A program made the position numbers and the translations under genes. 64,000 bases of DNA from Quercus robur. Taxonomy: Eukaryota; Streptophyta; Magnoliopsida; Fagales; Fagaceae. Of the stretch, positions 36,824 through 49,109 are shown one piece after another. Location: contig NC_065545.1 of assembly GCF_932294415.1 (NCBI RefSeq), positions 23,173,357 through 23,237,356 of the forward strand, read 5' to 3'. Position 1 is the stretch's first letter. The number at the start of each line of letters is the position of its first letter. The notes under the pieces are model-generated. The model saw only the letters and a list, made by a program, of their open reading frames with translations, was not told the DNA's origin and did not search any database.

Positions 36824-37764
36824 ATTGACTTTGTTGGGTAGGCCCTTGGATCAAATGTGTTGAGTTCTCCCTGTAGCTTATATTTGAAAATGTCAATTAG
36901 TTATAAGTTGTGAGCAATCTGCATATGGAGATCTTCATTGGTTAATGTTAGTGAGCAATCCGCAACATTTGGATGCAATGTCTGCACTTAGCATTCTGGC
37001 AGTTTTTCCAGTTTTGGGAAATTTTGGGAGAAAAATTTTGATTTACTTTTGAGGACTGAGGAGCCCTTGAAAAAGTACTTGTAGCTAAAATATAAACAAA
37101 CCGAGGTATAGAGTATCATTATCGCATGCCAACATCCTAGATGCCAGCACCAATATAACCCTTCGTACAAATATGATCAGTTCCATACGTACTCCTATCT
37201 CAGATGTTTGAATCACAAAGCATGCGAATGGAAAAGAGTATCATCATCTTTTATTTCATACATTTCCAACCAAATCAGATTCTTTTAACTTGAACAAATC
37301 GAGAACAATGCTAAACCTTTCAGTGTCCAACCAACTAACAAAATGGTATCCCTTACAAGGGAATTTATAAAAAATAACAGTGATTCAACTACCCATTGCC
37401 CCTCTCCCCCTCCATCTCCCCCCCCCCCCCCCCCCCAAAAAAAAAAAAAAAAAAAAACACGACACACTAGATAAATCATTCTCAAAACCACAGAAACCTA
37501 CTCTAGCCTCATTAACTCATGTGAAAGTTACATCCAATCTGTAATACAAAGTAGAATTAGTGTCTATCAAGCCTCAGAAGCATGCTCACGAAAGGAATTG
37601 ATAAGCTCTTCTATCAGCCATTACATATAACACCAAGAGCAGTATCTTGGTTTAAATCCTCCATTGATGACTAGAGATGAGAGTTTCAATGAGCACTATA
37701 GTCCATGTGAGCTACCTAGAAAGGAGGAAGTAAGCTATAATGCACCTAATTGAGCAGGGCAGCC

Positions 37765-40700
37765 TCATATTTTCTGTCTCAGGCTCACGTTGATGATCCC
37801 AATAGAAGATTTAGGTTCATAATTTTCGTCTGTATCCACCTCTTCAATTTCCTGGGTACAACATTGTGTGACAAACAATCAACATTCACCATTATTGCGA
37901 CAGTCTCACACCAATAAGTAAAATTGTAAATTAGATAGCATGCATCATCATTATTGTTTCAAGAACATAAGTTTTACCAGAATTATATAGTGATAAAGTT
38001 ACTAAAGGCACTTTTGCTATTCCAACAAAGAAAACATCACCAACGTAAACACAATTCATCCATGTCAATTCTGAAAGGTCAGTTGCTACAACATGGTATT
38101 TCAGTGGTATGATATATATACTTGGGCTGTTGGGCAACGGTATATAATCTTAATTCATGTTCAATGAAGTCTCATTTGGCAATGCATAAAATCAGACACA
38201 TCATCACATACAGAAGAAAATTTCAGTCATTTGTCACCTGAACAACATCCTCTCCCTTGATGACCCGCCCAAATACAATAACCTTCTCATTTAAATTAGG
38301 GATTGGTGCAGTTGTAATGAACAGCTCAAATCCTTTGTTATCACGTTTACCCTTAGAAGTTCCAAGCATGAAAGCTTCGTGTTTCAGACTGCTTAAAAAT
38401 TACAAAATTCACATATCAGAGGAGAACAACAAATTATAATATCATCAAATAATCAAATCCTTTTTTTGAAAAATAAAAATGAACCTTGAGTCAAGTTGAC
38501 TGTAATGCTTTCCTCTCGAAGTCCAATCTTCTGATGCTCCAAACTCTTGGTTTTTTCCTGCCTGAATCACAGTGTGTTTTATAACATGGTTAAAAGGCAT
38601 CCCGTTGAAGTGCCCCTTTTGACTGCAAAACCGATTTCATTTAGATTCAGTAACAAGTTGTAGCATTTCGTGGACATGTGCAACAAGCACAACACATCAA
38701 CCACTTACAATTTGACATGAAAACAATTAATGATCTAAAATGTTTTTCGATGTCTACTAATGCATCTATGCATGGGCCATAAACTTAAACTATATGCAAA
38801 CCCAATCCATTAAGTTAGTCAGTTCAACTAACAGTTTTGAATTACCACATACACAATCCCAATAAACCGTTTGATCTATAGAACTTCCAATAACTTTTTA
38901 GCATTCAGTAGTGATTATATCCCCCCACCCCCCTCCCCCTATTTTTTCTTTCCCCAGAATCTCCTTTTGGCCTTTGGCAGGGGACACGCCACAGTGATAA
39001 CAACAACAGCACTGCTGCCTACTCGAAGGATCTCCAGGCAAATGGATCTGATAGAAATCAATCAAAAGGGAAAAATAAGGAGACTTACCCTGTTCAATGT
39101 CTTGTAAATCACAATTGAAGAACATATATGTTTGTTATCATTGAAAATGGGTCAATAATAATATTTTGGGAAAATTACAATTTACCCTCCATGTGGTTTG
39201 CTCCTATCACAATTTATTGACAAACCCATTTATCAAAAACATAATAATTGACAAACCTTCAATTGTTGCGATTGACACCGCATAGTATGGATTATAAAGA
39301 AATCTTCAAGGTTTTATCAAAATTTAGCATATTTTGCATTTTGTGGAACAAAATTTCAATTACAACTTACTCACTTGTAGTTTTCCCTTGTCTCATTTTA
39401 GTCCCACAAAATTGTACATTTTTCTGAGTTAACAATTTTATATAAGTTTTCAGGCCCAAGAACCAAACTGTGGAGAATTTGCTTTGTCCATGGAGAGAGA
39501 GCAGGGAGTAGGGGCTATGTGAAATATCAGCAATATGAACCCCATCCCCCCCCCCCCCCCCTCCTCTTTTTCTCTTCTCTAAACAATCATAAAATATAGG
39601 CAGAAGTGGCAAATTGACTACTCACCATAAGTCAATGAATTCATCAACAACTTCAGGAGAACTTTCCTTGTAAAGTTCCACTGCTATATGGCCTTTTGAG
39701 GTATTCAAAACCTATTAGGAAATATATGTAACAACGTTAGTAGATGAATTCTATCCAAAAATACTTAATGAAGAAGCACAAACTTGTAACAAAGTAAAGG
39801 CTCCTCATCAGATCTAATATTTGAAACTTGGCAACATATCAAAGTAAAACTGCAGTGAGTGAATGGAGAAACCTACAGCATATCCAGGGACATCAGATTT
39901 CTTTGGATCCCTAAATTCATTCTCACCCTATAGCAAATTAAAGGAAAAGATTCAGAAAAAGAGGCATTATTAGTATGAACATTTGAACTCTTAAATAGCA
40001 TTGAAATCCTATAACACATATGCATGTGCGCGCACACACACATACAGTACCTAGAGGGCACAAAGAAAATAACTTGTGAACTACCAAAGCCATTATAGGA
40101 ATAGGATCAGTATAAGGTTAGTTGGTAAGACTCTACCTCAGAAATGAATAAGCCATTGCCTGATTGAAATCTTGACCTAAACAAAGGTTAGCAAGTAAAA
40201 GTTATCAGCCAACAGATAAAATGGTGTCAAGTCATTCCAATACCATACATAAGGATAAAACTGAGTCTGCTGAAACAAAAAAATTTGAAGCATATATTAA
40301 ACTCCCAAGTCCTTACTTGTTCTGAGCTTCACTAACAATTGTATACATGGACTTTTCCAGTATAATTCATATTCAAAAGCTATAATGATAATATATATAT
40401 ATATGTGAAACACTCTTTTGGTGAAGAAAGGTTCAAGTACTATAAACACCACTAAGGCATTATTCAACTTAACCATTTAGTTAACCCAACAACATCCAGG
40501 TGCCAAGTTCCTGGTTCAATCAGTTTGGCCAGTCCATATCTTAAAACTCTGACCTTTTCTCATCATGCGTAAACAGCATTAATTTTCACACCAACCCATA
40601 TAGAATCTTTCTTAATAATTTCAAATATTTTCACAGAGATTCCGAAATTTTCATGACTACCATTTTCTAACAATGAATCCCACTTTATCAAGATTCATAT

Positions 40701-40888
40701 ACAACCAGAAAACAAAAACAACAAAACTTCACAAACCTGTGAGTCCAATGTCTGTATGTAGAAAACAGAAAAAACACAATCAACACAACAATCAAACTGA
40801 ATAGAATGATAGTAGTGAGACTCATTCGAGCCGGCCCCTTCTTCTTTTTGCTTTGTTGTAGCAGAGCTTGAGGTTTGATTCTTGCCAT
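37765..40888 (-). CDS. CYP21-4: Membrane-anchored cyclophilin (peptidyl-prolyl isomerase), CYP21-3/21-4 type
   Basis: The seven coding exons on the - strand are 40737-40888, 40137-40176, 39877-39927, 39626-39711, 38485-38622, 38238-38388 and 37765-37851. All are GT-AG and in frame, giving 234 aa. The N terminus [20 protein letters not shown] is followed by one membrane span (residues about 23-43, [19 protein letters not shown]), a signal anchor; Arabidopsis relatives sit in the secretory pathway. The cyclophilin domain then runs through [54 protein letters not shown] and [15 protein letters not shown]. The position of the catalytic Arg (FxRVI in relatives) reads FNHVI, so activity is doubtful. 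A 5'UTR intron from 41515 to 40951 is likely. Paralogue assignment (21-3 or 21-4) is not settled. Confidence 0.94.
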
Positions 40889-41515
40889 ATGGTCGAAGCT
40901 TTACCTTCGAAGTTTAAAGAGCGACCAACTCCCACAATTTCCACAAAACCCTAAAGGGAAAAAATTGAAGAGGCATACCATTTACAAACACCAATACAAA
41001 CATTAACAAAAACTACAATCCAACCATATCACAAAGTAACCATAATTTTGCATATCAAATTTTTTATTTTTATTTTTATTTTACCATGAACACCATTATA
41101 GACCAGAACATTTTAATCCAAGTTTGCAATCACGATATTTGTAATTCCAGTTCTTCATTCGGATTTGTTTTTCACTTTTTAGTTTAAAACAGCTTAAAGG
41201 GTTACTAAATGCGTGGATTTGAAATGATTTAAGTGTAAGAAGATAATTCAAATTCAGAACACAGTGTTTTCGTCAAAGCAAAATCCTCGAAGCTCAAAGT
41301 CCATAGTGGTGTTAAAAATATCATATCTAGAAACTGTTATTCAAATCCCTCGTGTAATTCAAATACCTGACTTTTATTCTAGAACTTGAATTCCCGGATT
41401 TTTTTTTTTTTTTTTTTTTGAGAAACAGAATTCCTGGATTTGAAATCCAAACATATACACGAGTAGTTTTTAAAAGTATTAGAGTTAAAAGGAAAGAGTT
41501 TAAAAGGTAAAGTAC

Positions 41516-41656
41516 CTACGACAGCGATTCCTTGGTGGAGGCGAATCTGTTTCGGCAGCGCAGAGAGCAAGAGAAATGAGACAGTTGAGTTAAGGATGTT
41601 TTGGGAGTTGGGATTCCAAATTCGATGCCACTTTCCAAAACAGTACTGCTTCTAAG
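41516..41656 (-). promoter_or_regulatory. 5' leader exon and proximal promoter of the cyclophilin gene
   Basis: On the - strand the segment ends in a splice donor (CGTAG|GTACT) at 41516/41515, matching an acceptor CCCTTTAG at 40951 in front of the coding start. A diverged second copy of this block lies at 58216-58384. The 10-kb transposon starts only about 50 bp upstream. Confidence 0.6.
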
Positions 41657-41759
41657 TGTCTTCCCAAATTCGATGCACGGGAGAGTTAAGTAAAAATATT
41701 TATTTTGCGAGTAATTCTACGGTACCCAAAAAAAAGGTACGGTACTGTTACAATAGGTT

Positions 41760-44270
41760 ACTTTTTTTTTTTTTCTCACTTTTGATAATTTCATCATCAT
41801 ATTATACTTCATATTATACCGTTCTAATATTTTATGTGACAGTTTTTTTCTCATATTTGGTAGTTTTTTTACTTTTTTCTCACATTTAACAGTTTTATCC
41901 TCACATTATGTAGTTCCAATATCATATGTGACAGTTCTTTTCTCACATTTGGTGGTTCCCTTACTTTTTTTCTCACACTTGACGGTTTCATCCTCACATT
42001 GTGCAATTCCAACATCACATGTGACAGTTTTTTTTCTCACATTTGGTGGTTCCCATACTTTTTTTTCTCACATTTAACAATTTCATCCTCACATTGGGTC
42101 TGTTTGGATTAAACTTATTGTTACTGAAACTGAAAACTGAAAGTACTGTAGCAAAATAATTTTTAAATGTGTAAATAGTATTGTGGGACCTATTTTTAAT
42201 ATTTTTTAGTGTGTGAACAGTGATGAACAGTGCTTCTACAGTACTGATACAGTGTTGCTACAGTGTTAGTTATCTCCTAGAACACGTGAAGTGAGGAAAA
42301 AAAAAAAAAGGGAAAAACGCAGCTTTGGATTCAGTGTTTCCGCTGAATCCAAACGGCACCATTGTGGAGTTTCAACATTACATATGATAGTTCTTTTGTT
42401 ACATTAGGTGGTTCTCTTACTTTTTTCTCACACTTGACAGTTTCATCCTCACATTGTACAATTCCAACATCAAATGTGACAGTTCTTTTCTTACATTTGG
42501 TGGTTCCCTTACTTTTTTTCTCACATTTGACGGTTCCATACTCACATTGTGCAGTTCCAATATCACATGTGATAATTTTTTTCTCACATTTGGTGGTTCC
42601 TTTACTATTTTTTTTTCACATTTAACGGTTTCATACTCACATTGTGCGATTCCAACATCACATATGACAGTTCTTTTGTCACATTAGATAGTTTCCTTAC
42701 TCTTTTTTTCCACACTTGACAGTTCTATCCTCATATTGTGCAATTCCAATATCACATTTGATAGTTCTTTTCTCACATTTGGTGGTTCCTTTATTTTTTT
42801 TCACATTTGACGGTTCCATTATCACATCGTATAGTTTCAATATCACATTTGACAGTTCTTTTATCACATATAGTGGTTCCTTTATTTTTTTTTTCTCAAA
42901 TTTAACGATTCCATTGTTATATTAAGCAGTATCAACATCGCATCTGTTCTATTTTTGTCACATGTGACAGTTTTTTTCTCACATTTAGTGGTTCTTTTAC
43001 TTTTTTCTCACATTTGACTGTTTCATTCTCACATTGTGCAATTTCAACATCACATGTGACAATTCTTTTCTCACATTTGGTGGTTTCCTTCTTCTTCTTC
43101 TTTTTTTCTCACATTTGACGGTTCTATCCTCACATTGTACGGTTCCAACATCACATATAACAGTTCTTTTTGTCACATTGGATGGTTCCCTTACTTTTTT
43201 CTCACACTTGATGATTCCATCTTCATATTATGCAATTCCAACATCACATGTGACAATTCTTTTTTCACATTTGGTAGTTCCCTTACTTTTTTCTCACATT
43301 TGATGGTTTCATTCTCATATTGTGCAGTTTCAACATCGCATGTGACAGTTTTTTTCTCACATTTGGTGGTTCCCTTACTTTTTTTTTTCTCACATTTGAC
43401 GGTTTCATCCTCATATTGTACAGTTCCAACATCACATATGACAGTTCTTTTGTCACATTGGTTGGTTTCCTTACTTTTTTCTCATACTTAACGATTTCAT
43501 CCTCACATTGTGCAATTCCAACATCACATGTGACAGTTTTTTTCTCACATTTGGTGGTTCTCTTACTTTTTTTTATCATATTTGACGGTTCCATCCTCAC
43601 ATTATGCAGTTTCAATATCACATGTGACAGTTCTTTTGTCACAATTGGTGGCCCCTTTACTTTTTTTTTTTTACATTTGACAGTTTTATCCTCACATTGT
43701 GTAGTTCCAATATCACATGTGACTGTACTTTTTTCACATTTGGTGGTTCCCTTTTTTTTTTCACATTTTATTGTACAATTCTCACATTGTGCAGTACCAA
43801 CATCACATCTAACTATAATTTTGTTACATTCGGTGATTCTCTTATTTTTTTTTTCTCACATTTGATTGTACCATCCTCACATTGTGCAATACCAACATCA
43901 CATGTAACTGTACTTTTGTCACATTCAGTGGTTCCCTTATTTTTTTCTCTCACATTTGATGGTACCATTCTCACATTGTGTAGTACCAATATCACATGCG
44001 ACTGTGCTTTTGTCACATTTGGTGATTCCCTTAATTTTTTTCTCACATTTTATTATACCATCCTCACATTGTGCAGTACTAACATCATATATGACTGTAC
44101 TTTTGTCACATTTGGTGATTTCCTTTTTTTTTTTCTCACATTTAATTGTATCGTCCTCACATTATGTAGCACTAACATCACATGTGTTTGTACTTTTGTC
44201 ACATTTGGTTGTTTCCTTATTTTTTCTCACATTTGATGGTTCCCTTATTTGATTGTATCATTATACCCTT
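41760..44270. repeat. Minisatellite, about 93-bp higher-order unit, about 22 copies
   Basis: Each unit is built of four related blocks that all start TCACAT: TCACATTTGACGGTTCCATCC, TCACATTGTGCAGTTCCAACA (21 bases each, here listed once as types A and B), then type C (TCACATGTGACAGTTCTTTT) and a longer type D (TCACATTTGGTGGTTCCC plus a T-rich tail). The order A-B-C-D is kept through the array. The right third carries GTACC/GTACT variants. A MITE interrupts the array at about 42103-42361. Long open frames here (up to 181 codons) are side effects of repetition. Confidence 0.9.
42103..42361. mobile_element. GGGTCTGTTTGG MITE inserted in the minisatellite
   Basis: The left end GGTCTGTTTGGATT and inverted right end GGTGCCGTTTGGATT are TIRs. 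ATTG (possibly CATTG) is repeated at both junctions, and the interrupted repeat unit resumes in register after the insert. Related copies lie at 57664-57946 and, truncated, at about 61319. Confidence 0.8.
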
Positions 44271-44462
44271 GAAACCTAAAAAAATGATCAAAATACCCTT
44301 AGAACCTAAAAAGGACTAGAATGGCCCTAAAACTAAAACTAAAAAAAATAAAAAATAAAAGAACAAAATGACCAAAAAATTATCGAAATAAGCACGAAAC
44401 CTAAAAAATGACCAAAATACCCTTAAAATCAAATAACAAAAATTGACCAAATGGCAATGAAA

Positions 44463-44507
<45 letters not shown>

Positions 44508-44700
44508 CCTAAATTACCATAAAACCTAAAAAAAAGACCAAAATAATAATGAAACCTTGAAAATGACCAAAATACCCCTAGGACAAAAAAAAAGACCACA
44601 TGACCTTGAAACTTAAAAAATGACCGAAATTACCATAAAATCTAAAATTGACCAAAATACCCTTGAAACCTCTATTTGCAAGACCAAAATGACAATAAAA
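44270..44700. repeat. A-rich GACCAAAATACCCTTGAAACC repeat
   Basis: About a dozen degenerate copies of a roughly 30-base unit (ATGACCAAAATACCCTTGAA) occur, with a 38-base poly-A run at about 44468-44505. It directly follows the minisatellite. Confidence 0.7.
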
Positions 44701-45280
44701 ATGTTATACAACCATTCTATTTGCTTGATTTGAAACCCATTAATTTTAAAATTAATAGATTTAAAAAGCCTTGATTTGAAATCTGTAGGGAGGTAGTTTT
44801 CGAAGAGAATGAATAGAGGAAAATGATCGCCAAAGTGTGTAAAAGGAGCACTAAAAGGACAACATATGGCTTTGAAACCCGATGTTAGGGTACTTTTTTT
44901 TTACACCTAATTTTATTTGAGTACCACCTATTTATTTTCAAACACCACTAATAAGTTATTGGGTTTTCCCAAATATTTTTTGCTCTATTATTATGTTAAT
45001 CACAAATGTTTCATATCTCATTATCTAAAATTGGGTTATGATATAAAACATCACAAAAAAGCCCAATTCTCATTGGCAATATTAAAGCCCAATTCTCGCT
45101 GGCAATATTTAAAAGCCCAAGCTAACTACTTGACACTATTCTATCAAAAGCCCAAGGTTATTAATACTTAGCAAAATACTATATCATAATTATTTCACTT
45201 AAAAGTCCAATGATCAACAATGTTTTAAGTTCTTAAACCTATTACTACAATATTACAAGCCTATGAAATCTATCTTATAA

Positions 45281-45624
45281 AACCCATGGTAATCATTTAT
45301 GTTACGTGACACTATTCATTTTTCTATAACTCATGGCAAACATACATCAAGCCCATGAAGAATTATGAATTTGTGTTACTAATATAAAAACCCATGGAAA
45401 GTTATGATTTATTTTAAACCCATAATATTTATTTATTTCATACCTTATTATAAACCCATGGTAAGTATTTATGTTACGTTACACTATTCATTTTTCCAAA
45501 ACCCATGGCAAACATATATCAAGCCCACGGAGAATTATGAATTTGTGTTACTAATATAAAAGCTCATGGAAAGTTATGATTATTTATTTTGGACCTATGA
45601 CATTTATTTATTTCAACCATAATA
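45281..45624. repeat. 172-bp tandem duplication
   Basis: The block starting AACCCATGGTAATCATTTAT recurs 172 bp later with moderate divergence, including CATGGCAAACATA and GAATTATGAATTTGTG. It lies in a stretch rich in AAGCCCATGG motifs that looks like old LTR or transposon sequence. Confidence 0.75.
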
Positions 45625-48290
45625 TAAACCCATGGAATTTATATAAGAACTAATGGCCACTATTTATCTTACATCACAACATTCATAATATTTATTACCA
45701 AAACTCATGGTAATTATTCATCCTATATGTCCATTATGATTATCTATAAAGAAACTATACAAGTTGTTATTTAAAGCCCATAAAAATTAATACCCAAAAT
45801 CTATCATAAATATTTCATAAAAGCTCATGGATTCATTTTATTTCTACTAACACTAAAGCCCATAAGGAGTAAAAAACCCATGGCAAAGCATGTCTTTAAT
45901 GCCCATTTTGTAGGCTCAAGAATCCCATGAAGTAGGGAACAAGCCCAAGCAAAGAAAGGGCCATGTGGCCTAACTAAAAGTGTTGAAATGGAGAAGAGTT
46001 CCAGCTCAAAAAGGTCCCCCAGCAAGAGGCTTGAAAGTGGGCAACCAGCCCTTGTTCATTCCTAACAAAAAAGAGCAACTAGGTACTCATACAAGGGAAC
46101 CAAGCCTTTGAGGAATGGACTAAAGGCTGTACCATCAGTTTTTTGCCACCCTCTGCCTGACGTGAACAGTACCCAAGGGCTGTCATATCAGCTAAAGTCA
46201 AAAGGATGAAGGGACTCTATCATCTTCCTCAAGACTGCACCTCCAGCGGAAGGGGAGCTGAAACCAAACTTTAACAAATTGATGCTATAAATGTTAAAAA
46301 CGTTCAAGACATGATTCATGTACCAAGCCCATGAATCCTAAAGGGGAAAAATTGGGAACATGTGGTTTGGAGGGCATAAAAGGATCTCCAACGGAACCCC
46401 CTGAAGTGGATTTAGAGTTTGACACCCGGCTTGGGGTGTTGAATCTTACTTCTTGGGGGACCAAATCTCAATTTGCAGCATTAGGATTCTTTCTTGATAC
46501 ACGCCATAATCATATTGATTCAGCTCAACCCCAGAAATCATGGCATTAAATGCAAAGCACTCTAAAATCCCATCATTACCCAAAGAAGTAAGGCAGTCCT
46601 TAAAGTGAATCTCTTACTTCTGACCAAAAATTCTCAAGAAGCTTAACCTTGATTCGTCACCCCTGATGAGTCATGCATTTTTGGATTCTTGTCAATCAAT
46701 GCTTCTCTAAAACTCCATTATAAAAACATACACACCTCAGCCCACTAGGGGAGGAAGAAGCCTCTCTAAAAATTTCAGTCATTGACTACACTCTACAGAA
46801 ATTCAATCCCTATTAGCTTTCTTTAAGCTTCCCCAAGCTCTCTTGAGCTCACTCACAACCTTTCTTAGCCTATAGTCACCATAACACCAACATTCACCAC
46901 CTTGCTTACACCTTTCTACTCCATAAACGTCCCATAACTAACCAAGACAACCATTCCCTTTGAAACCCTTGGTTTGTTTACTACTTTGCTCGTGATTTAA
47001 CTTTCCTTAAGCTCACCACTCATTATCTTCAGCCTACACTTATCTGATCCCAGATATTCTTCCCACCCCTCTACATAACCACAACTCAAAAATGTCCTCC
47101 AACTAGACACAAACAGCCCATTACTCACAAAAAGCTTCAATCTTAGTGTTAATCTCATCTCACTCACTCAAAATAGCCCACATTCATCTCATTCATGCCT
47201 TATAATTATACACTCACCAAAATCTTAGTTTAATATTTGCTGCACTGAGCTGGGGATTTTTCTCTCCCTTCATTCCATCCTATTTTTCGTCTTTTATTTG
47301 TAACTATGGAGCCTTTAATCATTGTTTATTATTATTATGATGAAAGATATAATGTATTTGTAACAATTGAATTTTTCTCTCACATTGATGTAATGATGGC
47401 TGAAAGTACTATAAATTCCCCTGACCAAGACACACAAGGACCCTCAGGATTGAACACGTTCCTAAATTTATTTAATCATTGACTGCTGGACTCTAAGTAT
47501 AATTTCATTCCTACCGCTGGAAATAATACCATACCGCTAGAGTACTGATTTGAACTATGACGCCGTAAAAAGACTAATAATATAACAAACTAACAATACT
47601 AACGTGTTTATTGGGCTTTATTGTTGTCTTCTTGTTAGGGTGCAGCCTCTATCTTTTACTTGGGCGGACTTACACCACACCGATAGCCTTTGGGCTTTAT
47701 TTCAAGGGCCCATCGTTGAGTTTCGGCTTGGCTACCCCATATTCTATTTGGAAACATCAAAATTTTTCCCTCAACACCTGAGAAGAGGAAAAAGTCATGG
47801 GGTTAGATAGTATATACTTCAGAAATTTAAAGAGAAAGCAGGACATTGGGATAGGAGAATAAAAAGTTGACACAACGAGGGAACTCCCTACTCCAGAACA
47901 CCTCATCACCACATTAAATGCCCTTTACCTGCTGCTTTGGCCACATTAATGAGGATAAGACCCCTAAACAGTGCTTCTCTAGCTAGCAAGATCACTATTA
48001 CCTTTCAGCAAGCCAGATGTACAAAAATATCTAATTAGTCTGCCTAACCACCCTACACATGGAAGGTTAGGATGTATTAAGAAACCCTATTTAAGCTGTA
48101 ACCTCCCTCATTAATGTGGATGAGAAAATTTGGTAGAAACAAGACTGTCTTTAATGCCCGAAGTGTACATAGATAAGAGATATGAACTTTGTCCTCGGAA
48201 GCTTACCCGAGGATCAAACTTATTAAAATTACCAACATTGTGTAATTTATCACACTAGTTAAAATTCCCATCTATGCTTGGTTATTTGGA
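45625..48290. other. LTR-like remnants inside the giant element
   Basis: No gene is supported. Around 47880-48000 the pattern CACATTAAATGCC...CATTAATGAGGAT...AACAGTG parallels 59230-59300 of the solo LTR (CGCATTAAATGCT...TATTAATGTGGAG...AACAGTG), so this is probably a decayed LTR of the same family. Confidence 0.45.
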
Positions 48291-49109
48291 CTAAAGTTTC
48301 CACCTCTACAAATTCATTGTAAAATCCAATACAAAAGGACTATGGAACTTACAAAATCCATTAATTTTTAAATTCCTTGTTTGGGCCATTTTGTACAATG
48401 AAGGATTTGAAATTCCGTTGTTTGGATACCTAAATTTGGATTTGGATTTAAGATCAATAAAATAATTCTCCCAATTATTATTTTTCTTAAACTTTCTACA
48501 TTTTAATTTTAGTAACATTTTTTAACTAAATATTGAATTTCATTCATTTTTTAACTAACTATAACATTGAAAATATTTAATCGCTAACTATTGAATGCAT
48601 CACATTCAATGCATCACACAAGTTAGTGATTAGTAATCTGAAAAAACTTAAGACGTTTGATTATTAGTTGACCTTATAATACTTTGTCACGTCACTTTCG
48701 AGGTCTAACAATTTTCCACATTATAATGATTTTATTTATTTACTAAATCACGAAATACCCTTAAACCCTACCAATCCCTCTAAAAGATGCAAATGATGCA
48801 AATTAACATATTGTCACTCACACACCTGATCAGAACTTGCATATCATCATAGCATCCATGAGATTAGTCTAGGTATATCAATTGACATTTACCTGGAAAC
48901 TGCATCCATTGTAATCACTATCAATGGAGAGGACAAATTATATCTATATTACATTGAATATTAACACTGAAGATTAGTATTATATTGATCAATGTAATCA
49001 TGTGTTAGAAATTAATTAAAGAACCAAAGGTACAACATGTTTTGCTACATTTACATATTTACACATCAATATGACGAAATCAAAACATACAAAGTAAGGT
49101 ATTCAATCC

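Noticed and set aside
41656-44252. Many overlapping ORFs (up to 181 codons) with repeated SHLTVSSSHCA-type peptides on both strands
   Set aside because: They arise because the minisatellite unit happens to be open; frames change with unit length and no protein family fits.
41760-44270. Possible CRISPR-like array
   Set aside because: The units are contiguous and all related, with no unique spacers, in a plant nuclear context.
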